Below are positions 36,701-44,941 of a stretch of 64,000 bases of DNA, one piece after another. Position 1 is the stretch's first letter, and each line of letters starts with the position of its first letter. The translations under genes and the position numbers were made by a program. Source of the stretch: Chloroflexota bacterium (GTDB taxonomy: Bacteria; Chloroflexota; Anaerolineae; Aggregatilineales; Phototrophicaceae); the NCBI GenBank assembly GCA_026709625.1, contig JAPOSR010000066.1:90947-154946 (forward strand), given 5' to 3'. The notes beneath the pieces were generated by a model that saw only the letters and a program-made list of their open reading frames with translations, was not told where the DNA came from and made no database searches.

Positions 36701-39650
36701 GCAGGCCCAGGTCCTGCGCCTGCTCCGCCTCTGGTCGCAGTTCATGATATTGAAGCAGCGACACCTGGCTGAACATGGCTTCCACCCGCGCCTGCGAATA
36801 CGCCTCGGTCTTGCGGAAGATGAAGACCGCCGGGTGGTCATACACATGGTAGGCTTCGTCGGCTTCGATCTCGTTGAGCCACACGGGGGAAGCGTAGGTC
36901 GGCAGATGCTGGTCGGAAACGCGCCAAGGCCCCCACGCAAAGGGCTCGTCGAGCGCCAGCTCGAGCTCATAGCCCAATTCGCCGGCAAACAGCTTCTCAT
37001 AATAGAGCGTCGACAGGGGCCAGCGCTTCAAGTTGCGCCGCAGATGATCGTAGAAGCGGTTGCTGGCGATGGTCAGATAATCGCCCAGCTCCAGGCTGCG
37101 CAGGATGTCCTCTTTCTTGATTTGGTCATCGACTGGATAAGACATGATCTGGTCGACCGAGTTGACCAGTCCATACCAGGCTTGCGTGCCGCGGCACTCG
37201 TCTGGGCGGAAGCTGCCAGCCGGCAAGTCGTCCGCCAGCCGCGTCCCTTGGGGCAAACCGCAGGTATTGATGCCGGTGACGCGGTTGTCCCAATCGCCTT
37301 CGACCAGCACCACGGAGCCCGAGCCAACGACATCGCCACTGCCTGGCAATGCCAGCGCTTCAAAGTGATAGGTTTCGCCGGCGCTGACTTTGGCTGGATT
37401 CGCAAACGGGATGTCATAGGCAGCGCCCAGCGCATGCTTGTCGCGCGGCAGATTGGCATACAGCGTCGCTTCTGCCAAAAGGGTTATGCCATCTGCCGCG
37501 TACACACGCAGTCCAAGGTGTTCTGGCTGGTCATCGTCGTGCGGGTCGAAGAGGTGTGGCGCATGCACCGACGATATCGTGCCACTGGCTGGCGCGACGA
37601 ATGCCTGGCGCTTTGCTTGGTTCTCTACATAATGATTCGCGCCCCGATACGCCGCTTCCTCGAAGCCCGGCAGCGGCACTCCGCTGTTGTGAAAAGCGAT
37701 GTTTATGAGGGGCGCGCTGCTATCTGCGCCGGCGATGCGCATGGCAAAGTCGCCCGGCACCTGCTCGAACAGATAGCGCGAACCGCGCACGAGGGTCGTC
37801 TGGCGCTGGTATCTGCCCGCGCTCATCAACCCCCAGGTCAGCGCGAATCCCAAGGCGAAGCCGCCCAGCACAAGGACGCGCCCGCGGTGGAAGCCCGGCG
37901 CAATCGCCGCTGCCAGCAAGACCAGCCCCAGGCCAATCGCCGTGATAGCCGTGGCATCGGCAGCGACTCCCAACGCATGCGCGGCGCCGACGCCAGCGAA
38001 GAACAATCCAAAAAACAGCAGCAGTCCGGCTGCGATCGGCGGGCTTCGTTCGGCGCATTGGGCTCGTCGCCACAATTCGACCAGGCACCAGCCAGCCAAC
38101 ACAGCCAGCGCGCCATAGAGCGGCAGATAATAGCGAAGCGTCAAGACAAAGAGCCGCGCCATCCAGATCGTATAGCCGCCCACCCAAACCACCAACAGCA
38201 ATTGGCGGGTCGAGCCTGCGCCCAGCCTCAAGATCCGCTGCGCCGACCAGCCCCAGCCAAACCAACCCAGGATGCCAAAGGTGATGCCCATGCCCCAAAA
38301 CAGCATATCCTTGGCGGGATGCACAATGGATGATCGCGCCAGCCACTGCCAGTTGGGGGGGAATTCTTGCGGGCTGGAAACGGTGACGCTGATGCGCTGT
38401 ATATTTTCCAGCCAACGGTCATTTGGCAAGATATTCAAAAAACCCGGCCCGGCAAAGGCGTAGGGATTAAACAGGCGAAAAGCCAGAAATGCGCCGAATC
38501 CCGCCAGAAACAACCCAGTGACAGCGCGCAAGACGAGCTGCTGGCGAAGCCGTCCGCCCAGCTGGGGGCTAAGCGCCGGCAGCATCTGTACAGCCGCCGC
38601 CAGCACGATGACGCCAGCCAGGGGCGCCAGGTTGATGCGGCTGGCCACCGCCGCGCCACAAGCGATGCCAAACCACCAGTAAGCGCCTCGCCTGCCGCGC
38701 TGCTGTGCGCCAACCGCGAAATAGAGCGCCAGGCAAACCCAAAAACAGGCGATGGCATTGACTGTGCCGAAATGCGCCAACTGGATCGCCAGCGGCGAAG
38801 ATGCATAGAAGAGAGCCGCCAGCAAGCCCACCCAACTGTCATGAACCCGCCGCCCCAACAGAAAAACGACCAGAATCGACAAACTGTCAAAGACCATGCT
38901 GATGCCGCGCCAGACCAGATGCTGTGTCAAAAAGTCGAAAAATGGCAAACTAGCTTCTGTGCCCGCGCGCAATATCTCGCTGCCAAAATGAGCCAGGAAT
39001 ATCGGCAATGTCCCATAGACAAAGAAAGACTGCGTGGCATTGTGCGGGTTCAGCGGCGAGCAGCGCGTGTCAAAATAACCGCCGACGCCATCGCTGGCTG
39101 GGTTATGAAAGCGACAATACAGCCATTGCAGCTCGGCCGACTCGATGGCGTTCCCAAACACGATTTCCGCGTCGCTGGCAAGCGATGCCGTGGCTTGCGC
39201 CAGCACGACATCCACCTGTCGCGCGCGGAGCGCATGTTGGGCGGCTGTCATATCCAGGTAGCTGGCGACTGGCGCGCCATTGGCCAGCCAATGCGCCGCT
39301 TCGGCCGCGAATGTGCCCGCCACCGCGCCCAGCCGCAGCGAAGCAGCGCCGAGGATGTCGCGGTGCGTGCGGATCGTGGATGTCTGGCTGTGGGTGATGA
39401 TCTGCTGGCGGGGGAAGTTGACTGGGTCAGGCGTAAAATTGTTTTCGCCACCAAAGTGTGGCAGCGCCAGCAAAGTCAGGAATAGCTCGTCGGGATGCGT
39501 ATGCGAATAGTCGTCCCAATTCTGTCCCACCAAGCGCAGCCCCAGTCCATAAGCCAGAACGAGCGCCAGCAGCAAGCCGATGACGTTGCCGCGCCGCAGC
39601 GGGCTGAACTGCCTGATTCGGGTTTCGCTATGCGCCGGCATCGGTGTCAT
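33759..39650 (-). CDS. Giant fusion: N-terminal GT-C module plus C-terminal DUF2298 module
   Basis: 1963 residues. The N-terminal half (about 24-640) is a GT-C protein with the first-loop acidic motif NWDDYSHTHPDELFLTLLAL and about twelve helices. Residues about 640-1025 are extracytoplasmic and contain a beta-rich segment (HLGLRVYAADGITLLAEATL). From about 1030 a complete DUF2298 module follows, with EKPMDFAFLNGVLRSTTFPP (near 1157), FINYYYFGYVL, NTVFKFYIQVWLLLS and VLGWNFHQRQQR. No frameshift or stop lies between the halves. The C-terminal half is a paralog of the neighbouring stand-alone DUF2298 protein. Both ends overlap neighbouring genes by 4 bp (ATGA type), so the operon is tightly coupled. 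The role is presumably sugar transfer outside the cell. Confidence 0.82.
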   Translation of the reverse strand: MTPMPAHSETRIRQFSPLRRGNVIGLLLALVLAYGLGLRLVGQNWDDYSHTHPDELFLTLLALPHFGGENNFTPDPVNFPRQQIITHSQTSTIRTHRDILGAASLRLGAVAGTFAAEAAHWLANGAPVASYLDMTAAQHALRARQVDVVLAQATASLASDAEIVFGNAIESAELQWLYCRFHNPASDGVGGYFDTRCSPLNPHNATQSFFVYGTLPIFLAHFGSEILRAGTEASLPFFDFLTQHLVWRGISMVFDSLSILVVFLLGRRVHDSWVGLLAALFYASSPLAIQLAHFGTVNAIACFWVCLALYFAVGAQQRGRRGAYWWFGIACGAAVASRINLAPLAGVIVLAAAVQMLPALSPQLGGRLRQQLVLRAVTGLFLAGFGAFLAFRLFNPYAFAGPGFLNILPNDRWLENIQRISVTVSSPQEFPPNWQWLARSSIVHPAKDMLFWGMGITFGILGWFGWGWSAQRILRLGAGSTRQLLLVVWVGGYTIWMARLFVLTLRYYLPLYGALAVLAGWCLVELWRRAQCAERSPPIAAGLLLFFGLFFAGVGAAHALGVAADATAITAIGLGLVLLAAAIAPGFHRGRVLVLGGFALGFALTWGLMSAGRYQRQTTLVRGSRYLFEQVPGDFAMRIAGADSSAPLINIAFHNSGVPLPGFEEAAYRGANHYVENQAKRQAFVAPASGTISSVHAPHLFDPHDDDQPEHLGLRVYAADGITLLAEATLYANLPRDKHALGAAYDIPFANPAKVSAGETYHFEALALPGSGDVVGSGSVVLVEGDWDNRVTGINTCGLPQGTRLADDLPAGSFRPDECRGTQAWYGLVNSVDQIMSYPVDDQIKKEDILRSLELGDYLTIASNRFYDHLRRNLKRWPLSTLYYEKLFAGELGYELELALDEPFAWGPWRVSDQHLPTYASPVWLNEIEADEAYHVYDHPAVFIFRKTEAYSQARVEAMFSQVSLLQYHELRPEAEQAQDLGLLYWNLTEAERAPTALMFPPEELAAQSAGGTWSERFFSDSIANTNQVVGAAVWYAAIFLIGALVFPLVHSIFPNMADGGYGVSKLVGLLMIAWLAWAVSSLKIPLWSQAGLLFSLLLVALFSGVVGFRNRRRLAGFLSEHWRRLAWMEMLSIAAFLLMIGIRLTNPDLWHPYKGGEKPMDFAFLNGVLRSTTFPPIDPWFAGGFINYYYFGYVLLGAPTLLLGIVPAFAYNLMIPTIFCLTGMGAFSAAFNIADRLRRHDGKGSATVSRRCGSAWVAGVMALLLCVVLGNLDTARVFGHGIARLGGYSRPEGLESFLVDEYLAENEFTLSDQARQELAARASAGMIGDSLRYELNNSAQLLGSIMRGLSRALGGEPLPIGSDRWYWGPSRILAETPGVGGGAITEMPFFTFVYGDLHAHMINMPLILLTALCLFNEITQVGRERRGWQERWLALALLALTVGLMQATNTWDYPSMLLLALAGLAYAWHQRWTPTLRLVSDARSWTMPLGVAALAVVLLSLIATDDRGYLFGSSPQLAVVAGAARTGLLLCMGLVGGWLGLRSWLTRASALDLAATLGGFALLCWAVALPYTSWYAASYGSIALWQGGKTPLWAYLDIHGFFLFLLVSLLIWDTAHWLRSARVQSLQASWRQLRWAVAGSVAILLLAVALTLAHVQVALIALPLVCWIVWLFFRPGQSPALRFTLVLAGLALALTLGVEIIVIGGDIGRQNTVFKFYIQVWLLLSVAGGVAFACLLKSREQFSRGLRWLWTLPCLGLFVVAGLFPVMATRGRSFDRMVPDTPLTLNGLDYMRRAELVQFTATGGEPRSIPLGADLALIRWLQEHVAGSPVIMEGRRFPSEYQYNGRISIATGLPSVLGWNFHQRQQRTFFPMHQMINQRDANVRQFYNTSSIDIAVDLLHVYAVKYIIVSDYEAAQASPEGLEKFQRMVDRGLLTVVFAVDGGAIYKVQEAALLDYLVDRYR

Positions 39651-42382
39651 GGGGCGTATTCATTAAGGAAGCTTTGCAGGCTCTGCTGCCCCAAAGCTGG
39701 CACGCGATAGACATAGAAGCCGCGATTGGGGTGATGCGCCTCCATAAACAAGCCCTTGCCTTGTGGAAACCACTGCTTCAGAATAACAGGCGTTTCAAGG
39801 TCGCTGTTGGCATAGAAGAAGAGCAGATCCCGCTGCGGGTCGAGCAGCCAGCGGGTTGGTCCCTGATAATTTCGGTGTATGAGCTGGGGGATGTCCTTGA
39901 TGAAAGCCCCATTGTCGAAGTGCATGACCCCCGCCTCGATGCCAACCGCCCGATGATCCAGCCAATGGGGAATCGACACGATAAACGCATTGCCAAACGC
40001 GCCATCGCTGTCCACAAAGCCGCGCAGCGCCGTGCCAGCCTCGACATAGGGATGCGACCAAGCCTTGAAATTGTCGGTGAAATAACCGAAATAATAATCG
40101 GCGTTGTATTCGTTGGAAGCCAAAATCACCAACGCTGCGAAGCCGATGCCAGTCAGCAATCCTAGCGGCTTTGGCAAGCAGCGAAAAATCTGGCGGCAGA
40201 CCAAAGCCAGTGGCAGCGCGGCGATCACATAACTCGGCGCAATCGCCGCGCTCGAGCGGGAAAAGCTCGGCACTTCGATCGGGAAAGACAATGCCAGCGC
40301 CGATGGCAGATGCGCGATAACCAGAAAAGCTGGCATATACCAGACAAATGAGTCGCGCTTTTGTATCATCAGCGCGAGCCAGGCGGCCACGCCCAATATC
40401 ATCAAGGCGGCTGAAATGGGGTCCATCGCTGGTTTGTCGGGCGCGCTGGTGATGAAAGTCTGCTCGCCATTGTAGTGGTACATCAGCAGCTGGTCGTGCC
40501 AGTTCTTCAAGAAACGGTCGCCGCTGTCCAGCAGGAATTGCGCGCGTTCCGCTTCTACAACGGGCATATCGCCGAATATGCGTGTGCTGGCGCGCCGCAT
40601 ATAGTCTTCGGGATATTCTGTCCAATAGCGCATGATGGGCATAAAGACAGTGAAGGCGATGGCTGCCAAGACGGCCAGGTTCAGCAAATAGCTGGCGCGC
40701 GTCCGCCAGGAGTAGCGGCGTATCAACAGGGCGATGAACACGCCCGCTACGAGAGAGACGGGCAGCATGCGCATAGCTTGATAGCTGACCAAGCCATAGC
40801 CGAGCAGCAGTCCCGCCACAATATAATCGGAACGGCGGTTGTTGCGCAGCGCTCGCGCAAAAAATATCATGATGGCCGGCACCCAAAACGAAGTGGTGTT
40901 GATGCGCAGTCCCTGCCTGCCCAGCACCACATGCCAAAAGCTGCCCGCGACCAAGCCCAGCATCGTCAAACCAAGGACCAAAGCCCAGCCGCGGTCGCGC
41001 CAGAGCCCATAGAAGATTTCAACTGTCATCCAAAACATCAGCGGCAGCGCCAAGAATGTCCAAAGCGCCGACATATGCTTCAGCGCGAAGTGGTCGAAGT
41101 TCATCCCCGCCTGGCTGGCCATGATCGACAGCAGGTAAAAATGCAGGGGTTCGCGGCCACCGATGTTTTGCATAAAAATGCGATAATCGTCTTGGTAATA
41201 AATCTTGTGAGCGTCCTGGATTTTCTCGACTAGATCGCCATACATATAGCGCGGATATTGATCCAACATGGCGTAGCGAAAGCTGAAACCGAGGATCATC
41301 AGCAAGACGAAGCCGATTATTGCGCCCCGATATGTCCGCCAGCGGATGCGCCGCCATTGGTCGATGATCTGCGCCGCCCAGTCAAAGACATTCCAACGCA
41401 ACGGCGCAAAGACGAAGCACCACAGCAGCGAAGCGCCAAGCCACAGGGCTATCGCGCCCAGCGGGATGAAGTTGCCGGTCGAGTTTTGCCACACATGCAG
41501 GCTGCAAGCGCAGGCGACCACCGTCATCACGCCGCGCAATGGGCTGATTTCGCGCCAAATGGGCGGTCGCAGTGGCTGCCGCTGGCTAAATGGACGATGT
41601 GTTTCTGCTGTTGCCGCGCTCGCGCCGGGCGGTTGGTTGCGCTGGCGCCGCCACCGAAAGCCCAGGTTGATGCTCAGCCAGCCAATCCCGCCGATGAAAA
41701 AGCGCAGGAGAGCATCGGCAGCCAGTTCAACAGACCTGTCAGAGGGCGCGTTCAACGATGTCGCCAGCGCAAAGACCGCGCTGATCCAAATTAGCGCCGG
41801 CGCAATCCGCGCTATCCAACGCCAGCGGGCGGGTTCGTCGAGCCTGCGCCAGCCAGCGCGCAGTTGCGGCCAATTGCCAACGAGCTCCGCCAGCAGCCAC
41901 AGCAAGAAGCCCGCCCACAAATAGGGCGCGGCGACTTCCATCGAATAGTAATTTGTACGCGGGATATCGGGCGTGCCGCGTCCGTAGACGCTGCCGACAT
42001 AGGCAAACAACGCGGCGGCCAAATATAGAATCAGCCGCGCTTGCTCGCCGTCCAGCATTTGACTGGCCAGCCGCCATGGCGCCGTCTTGCCCGCTGCGGC
42101 TGCCGACAATGCCGCAGGCAACGCAAACTCGTTTGACCGGCTTTGCGCCGTGACTGCTCGCTGTCTAGCCAAATGCTGGACTCGGCGTTGAGTCGCAAGC
42201 GGCTTTCTGATAAACAAGCCGAGAAGCTGGGCAACCGTCAGCTCTTCCAGCGGTGTTTCCGGGTTGGCACCGGCTGCCGATTCGGCGTGTTTCGGCTGAG
42301 CCGAGGCGCCACTCGCCTGGTTGCCTTGTCCGCTGTCCAACGGGTCTTCCGCTGTGCGGGCTTGCTCTGTCAAATCAGTCAT
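39647..42382 (-). CDS. GT39-like membrane glycosyltransferase
   Basis: 911 residues from the ATG at 42382. An upstream open frame to 42763 overlaps the GT4 gene antisense-like and is rejected. The N-terminal 110 residues are polar and low in complexity (Glu/Gln/Ala rich). Membrane helices then begin, and the GT-C first loop is PRYMYGDLVEKIQDAHKIYY followed by NIGGREPLHFYLLSIMA. About twelve helices follow and a soluble C-terminus carries GYFTDNFKAWSHPYVEAG and IPQLIHRNYQGPTRW. It probably transfers a sugar from a lipid carrier. It leads the four-gene overlap operon (4-bp overlap with the fusion gene), 107 bp after the GT4 gene. Confidence 0.75.
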   Translation of the reverse strand: MTDLTEQARTAEDPLDSGQGNQASGASAQPKHAESAAGANPETPLEELTVAQLLGLFIRKPLATQRRVQHLARQRAVTAQSRSNEFALPAALSAAAAGKTAPWRLASQMLDGEQARLILYLAAALFAYVGSVYGRGTPDIPRTNYYSMEVAAPYLWAGFLLWLLAELVGNWPQLRAGWRRLDEPARWRWIARIAPALIWISAVFALATSLNAPSDRSVELAADALLRFFIGGIGWLSINLGFRWRRQRNQPPGASAATAETHRPFSQRQPLRPPIWREISPLRGVMTVVACACSLHVWQNSTGNFIPLGAIALWLGASLLWCFVFAPLRWNVFDWAAQIIDQWRRIRWRTYRGAIIGFVLLMILGFSFRYAMLDQYPRYMYGDLVEKIQDAHKIYYQDDYRIFMQNIGGREPLHFYLLSIMASQAGMNFDHFALKHMSALWTFLALPLMFWMTVEIFYGLWRDRGWALVLGLTMLGLVAGSFWHVVLGRQGLRINTTSFWVPAIMIFFARALRNNRRSDYIVAGLLLGYGLVSYQAMRMLPVSLVAGVFIALLIRRYSWRTRASYLLNLAVLAAIAFTVFMPIMRYWTEYPEDYMRRASTRIFGDMPVVEAERAQFLLDSGDRFLKNWHDQLLMYHYNGEQTFITSAPDKPAMDPISAALMILGVAAWLALMIQKRDSFVWYMPAFLVIAHLPSALALSFPIEVPSFSRSSAAIAPSYVIAALPLALVCRQIFRCLPKPLGLLTGIGFAALVILASNEYNADYYFGYFTDNFKAWSHPYVEAGTALRGFVDSDGAFGNAFIVSIPHWLDHRAVGIEAGVMHFDNGAFIKDIPQLIHRNYQGPTRWLLDPQRDLLFFYANSDLETPVILKQWFPQGKGLFMEAHHPNRGFYVYRVPALGQQSLQSFLNEYAP

Positions 42383-42489
42383 CGCAGTGTGTTGTGCTTC
42401 GTCGTTCAGCAGCCATCGTTTGGGGGTGGCGCTGTGCGATTGGTTTTGCGCTGTTTGCGCCCAGTCTAGCGACCAATTCTTGCGATTCT

Positions 42490-43671
42490 CTATCGTTTGC
42501 GCGCATGCTGCAGAAACAGGTTCTCGTAGCTTTGCAAGGTTCTGTCCAATGAAAATATCTTTTTGATCTCCGCTCGCGGCTTGGTATAGCGGGGACGGTC
42601 TGCAAGCACGTCCAACACAGCCTGGCCAATCGAGACAGGGTCGCCCGGCTGCGCCAGCGTGCCCATGCCTGTCAATTGCACGGGTACGCGCCCGCCGGCA
42701 ATGTCGGTCATGACCACTGCTGTGCCACATAACATGGCTTCGACCTGCACCAGGGCGAAGCAATCGCTGTCGCTGGGCAGCGCCAGCACATCGCAGGCTG
42801 CATAAAAGTTCGCCAGCTCTTGTGGGTCGCGCAAGAGACCCAGGAAGACCAGCTGCGATCGGTTTTTGCTGACCAAGGCTTCATGCCGCTGCCAGGTGCC
42901 TTCGTAAGGAATGTCGTATTCGCCGGCGAAGACGATGCGCGCGTGGGGATGGCGTTTGTTGATGACCTCCAGCGCGCGAATGATCAGGTCCGGGCGTTTT
43001 TCCTGCACGAATCGGCCCGAAAAGCCGATGACTGGTCCGCCTTGGCGCTGCCAGGCGGCGCGCAGCTGCTTCGCTTTTGCCGGGTCGGGCAATGGGATAT
43101 GCAGCGGCGGGTAAATGATGCGCACTTTGTCGCGAAAGGGCCGCAAATAATAGGAGTTGTCCGCATAATCATCGCTGTAACCGACCAGGCAAGCGACTCG
43201 CTGCGCCATTTGCCTGTACATGGCGAACATGACGCGGGTGATGAAACGATTGAAGCGCCCGGCTGGCAAGATCAAGTCGCCGTGATGCGTAGCGATGAGC
43301 TTGACGCCAGCCAAGCCCGTCAGCCATGCGACCAGCGCCGTCTCAAGCATCGGAATATGAATGTTGACGATATCATGCTGGCGGATGAGGCGATAGACCT
43401 GCCAAGGATAAGTGGGCATGATAAAGCCGCGACTGATGCGCAGCGGCGCCCACAAACGCACAACCCGCACGCCATTGAGCATGGACTCGCCACGCGGCAA
43501 TGATTTGCTGTGCTGCGAAGCCACGACGGTGACTTCGTGCCCGCGCTGGACCAAGGCCTCGGCCAGCATGCGCACATAATTTGTCAAGCCCGTGGAATGC
43601 GGATGATAATAGAGGAGCATCATCAGGATTTTGAGCTTGCGCTCGCCGGTTGCTTGCCCGGCAGAAGCCAT
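42490..43671 (-). CDS. Group 1 glycosyltransferase (GT4 family, GT-B fold)
   Basis: 393 residues from the ATG at 43671. The N-terminal domain starts KILMMLLYYHPHSTGLTNYV, a typical nucleotide-sugar GT-B beginning, with THHGDLILP and VGYSDDYADNSYYLRPF. The C-terminal domain has FSGRFVQEKRPDLIIRAL and, for the EX7E motif, SDCFALVQVEAM, where the first acidic residue is Asp. It should add a sugar from a nucleotide donor in the cytosol, probably onto the lipid intermediate later handled by the GT-C enzymes. A GTG at 43716 also opens the frame but lies within the predicted promoter. Confidence 0.9.
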   Translation of the reverse strand: MASAGQATGERKLKILMMLLYYHPHSTGLTNYVRMLAEALVQRGHEVTVVASQHSKSLPRGESMLNGVRVVRLWAPLRISRGFIMPTYPWQVYRLIRQHDIVNIHIPMLETALVAWLTGLAGVKLIATHHGDLILPAGRFNRFITRVMFAMYRQMAQRVACLVGYSDDYADNSYYLRPFRDKVRIIYPPLHIPLPDPAKAKQLRAAWQRQGGPVIGFSGRFVQEKRPDLIIRALEVINKRHPHARIVFAGEYDIPYEGTWQRHEALVSKNRSQLVFLGLLRDPQELANFYAACDVLALPSDSDCFALVQVEAMLCGTAVVMTDIAGGRVPVQLTGMGTLAQPGDPVSIGQAVLDVLADRPRYTKPRAEIKKIFSLDRTLQSYENLFLQHARKR

Positions 43672-43706
43672 CGTTTTATGCCAATCGCTGTTAGACGCAA
43701 CCGTCG

Positions 43707-43715
43707 ATTTTATCA
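43707..43715 (-). promoter_or_regulatory. Extended -10 promoter for the glycosylation locus
   Basis: The minus strand reads TGATAAAAT, identical to the mutS element. The predicted +1 is near 43700, 29 bases before the ATG at 43671. The GTG at 43716 would therefore not be transcribed from it. It may drive the whole run toward 23929. Confidence 0.45.
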
Positions 43716-43831
43716 CACTCGCTTTTTTCGCATAGTCCCAGCGGCATCGTCAAGCCACAGGGCGGGTTGCGCCGATTGCCACAGCCTTCCGCCTGCCTTT
43801 GGCTCTTTCCTGTTTTTCTGGCTGCGCGCGT

Positions 43832-44596
43832 CTATGGGACAGTTGCTTGGTTGTCGTCTGCCGCCGCCGCTTGTCGAGCCGCCAACTCCGCCGCGTCATC
43901 GTCTGCTTCGTCCAGCGACAAACGGTCTGCCGACCGGTCATCGTCTGCGCGCAGCCAGGCATCCAGCCGCGAGGCGATATAGGTCGCATAGTCTTCTGTC
44001 AGATCAGCGACAACCAGCTTGCGCCGCCCAACTGTCTCGCTCGCCCAGACATGGAAACGCGGCGTGTCGTAGCTGTCTTGTCTGGAAGCCGCTGTTTCTT
44101 CCGCATAGATGGCATCCACCGATGACAGGTCGAGCACGCGCTTGGATGCCGGCACAGGCAGCGGACGCCGCGAGACCATCAGGCTGCTGTCGGCTGCCGC
44201 GATCTCGGTGGCGTTCCAGACGATGCTGGCCAGCCAATAAAACGCGCCCACAGCCAAGATCGCAAAGAGCATGGCCAGGAAGATGGGCGCTTCGCCTTCG
44301 AGGCTTAGCCCGACCATGAGCGTGGTGAGCAAACTGAAAACGAGGCTGAGTACAGCGCTGTTCACGAAGTTCTCGTTCTTTTCCAGCCGAAAGTTGGTGC
44401 GAAACTTGAAGATCAGCGGGTCGTCATCATGCAGCTGCAAGCCCGGCGGACGCTGCGTTTTGCGGGCTTTGCGCCTCTGCAAGCCCGTCCGCAATTCAAA
44501 AACGCTGTCGCAGGCAAGACACAGCGCCACCATCTGTTGGATATTGATCTGCTCGGCTTCGACTGGCTGATGGCATTGCGGGCAGACTGGCTGCAT
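43832..44596 (-). CDS. Zinc-ribbon membrane protein of unknown function
   Basis: 254 residues. The N-terminus has two CxxC knuckles (Cys5/Cys8 and Cys27/Cys30) forming a zinc ribbon. Two membrane helices lie at about 80-100 and 106-128 (FVNSAVLSLVFSLLTTLMVG and FLAMLFAILAVGAFYWLASI). The C-terminal half is soluble, beta-rich (VLDLSSVDAIYAEETAA, HVWASETVGRRKLVVADL), and ends in an acidic Ala/Asp tail. It resembles membrane proteins with a PH-like domain, but I cannot name a family. It is isolated, between the GT4 gene and tRNA-Gly. Confidence 0.75.
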   Translation of the reverse strand: MQPVCPQCHQPVEAEQINIQQMVALCLACDSVFELRTGLQRRKARKTQRPPGLQLHDDDPLIFKFRTNFRLEKNENFVNSAVLSLVFSLLTTLMVGLSLEGEAPIFLAMLFAILAVGAFYWLASIVWNATEIAAADSSLMVSRRPLPVPASKRVLDLSSVDAIYAEETAASRQDSYDTPRFHVWASETVGRRKLVVADLTEDYATYIASRLDAWLRADDDRSADRLSLDEADDDAAELAARQAAAADDNQATVP

Positions 44597-44639
44597 GTCG
44601 CATCCTTTGCTGGCTGCCAGCGCAATATACCACAGCCGC

Positions 44640-44668
44640 TTGACAAAGACAGAAGCGAACCCTAGACT
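44640..44668 (+). promoter_or_regulatory. Promoter of tRNA-Gly
   Basis: TTGACA (44640-44645), a 17-base spacer and TAGACT (44663-44668) place +1 near 44675, five bases before the tRNA. The -35 is a perfect consensus, fitting a strongly expressed stable RNA. Confidence 0.7.
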
Positions 44669-44679
44669 AGACGATGTTC

Positions 44680-44752
44680 GCGGGTATAGCTCAGTCGGTA
44701 GAGCGACTGCTTCCCAAGCAGTAGGTCACGGGTTCGAGTCCCGTTACCCGCT
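44680..44752 (+). tRNA. tRNA-Gly (anticodon CCC)
   Basis: The acceptor stem GCGGGTA pairs perfectly with TACCCGC. The D arm is GCTCAGTCGGTAGAGC, the anticodon stem ACTGC/GCAGT encloses TTCCCAA (anticodon CCC, reads GGG), and the T arm is ACGGGTTCGAGTCCCGT. The discriminator is T, as usual for bacterial tRNA-Gly. CCA is not encoded. Confidence 0.97.
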
Positions 44753-44845
44753 TTTGACCGTTGTCCTGATATTTGCATTCTAGCCCAAGCAGCCTTGTCC
44801 GCTTTGTTGACGATGTGGTAGCGATGAGTCGGCGATTTGCGCCTA

Positions 44846-44874
44846 TTGACTTGCGCGCAGATGGGCAATAGCAT
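44846..44874 (+). promoter_or_regulatory. Promoter of the L25 gene
   Basis: TTGACT (44846-44851), a 17-base spacer and TAGCAT (44869-44874) lie upstream of the L25 start at 44942. The leader would be about 61 nt and includes the AGGAGG ribosome-binding site. Confidence 0.55.
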
Positions 44875-44941
44875 GGGACAAAACATTTTTCGGCAACAGC
44901 AGCAAGCGCGCCACCCGCTGCGCGCGCAGGAGGGCAAACCC

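Noticed and set aside
36498..39485. 611- and 372-codon ORFs opposite the giant fusion gene
   Set aside because: They are antisense to a continuous membrane-protein frame with conserved motifs; no independent support.
42383..42763. N-terminal extension of the GT39-like protein
   Set aside because: It overlaps the GT4 gene and is Arg/His/Cys rich, unlike the rest of the protein.
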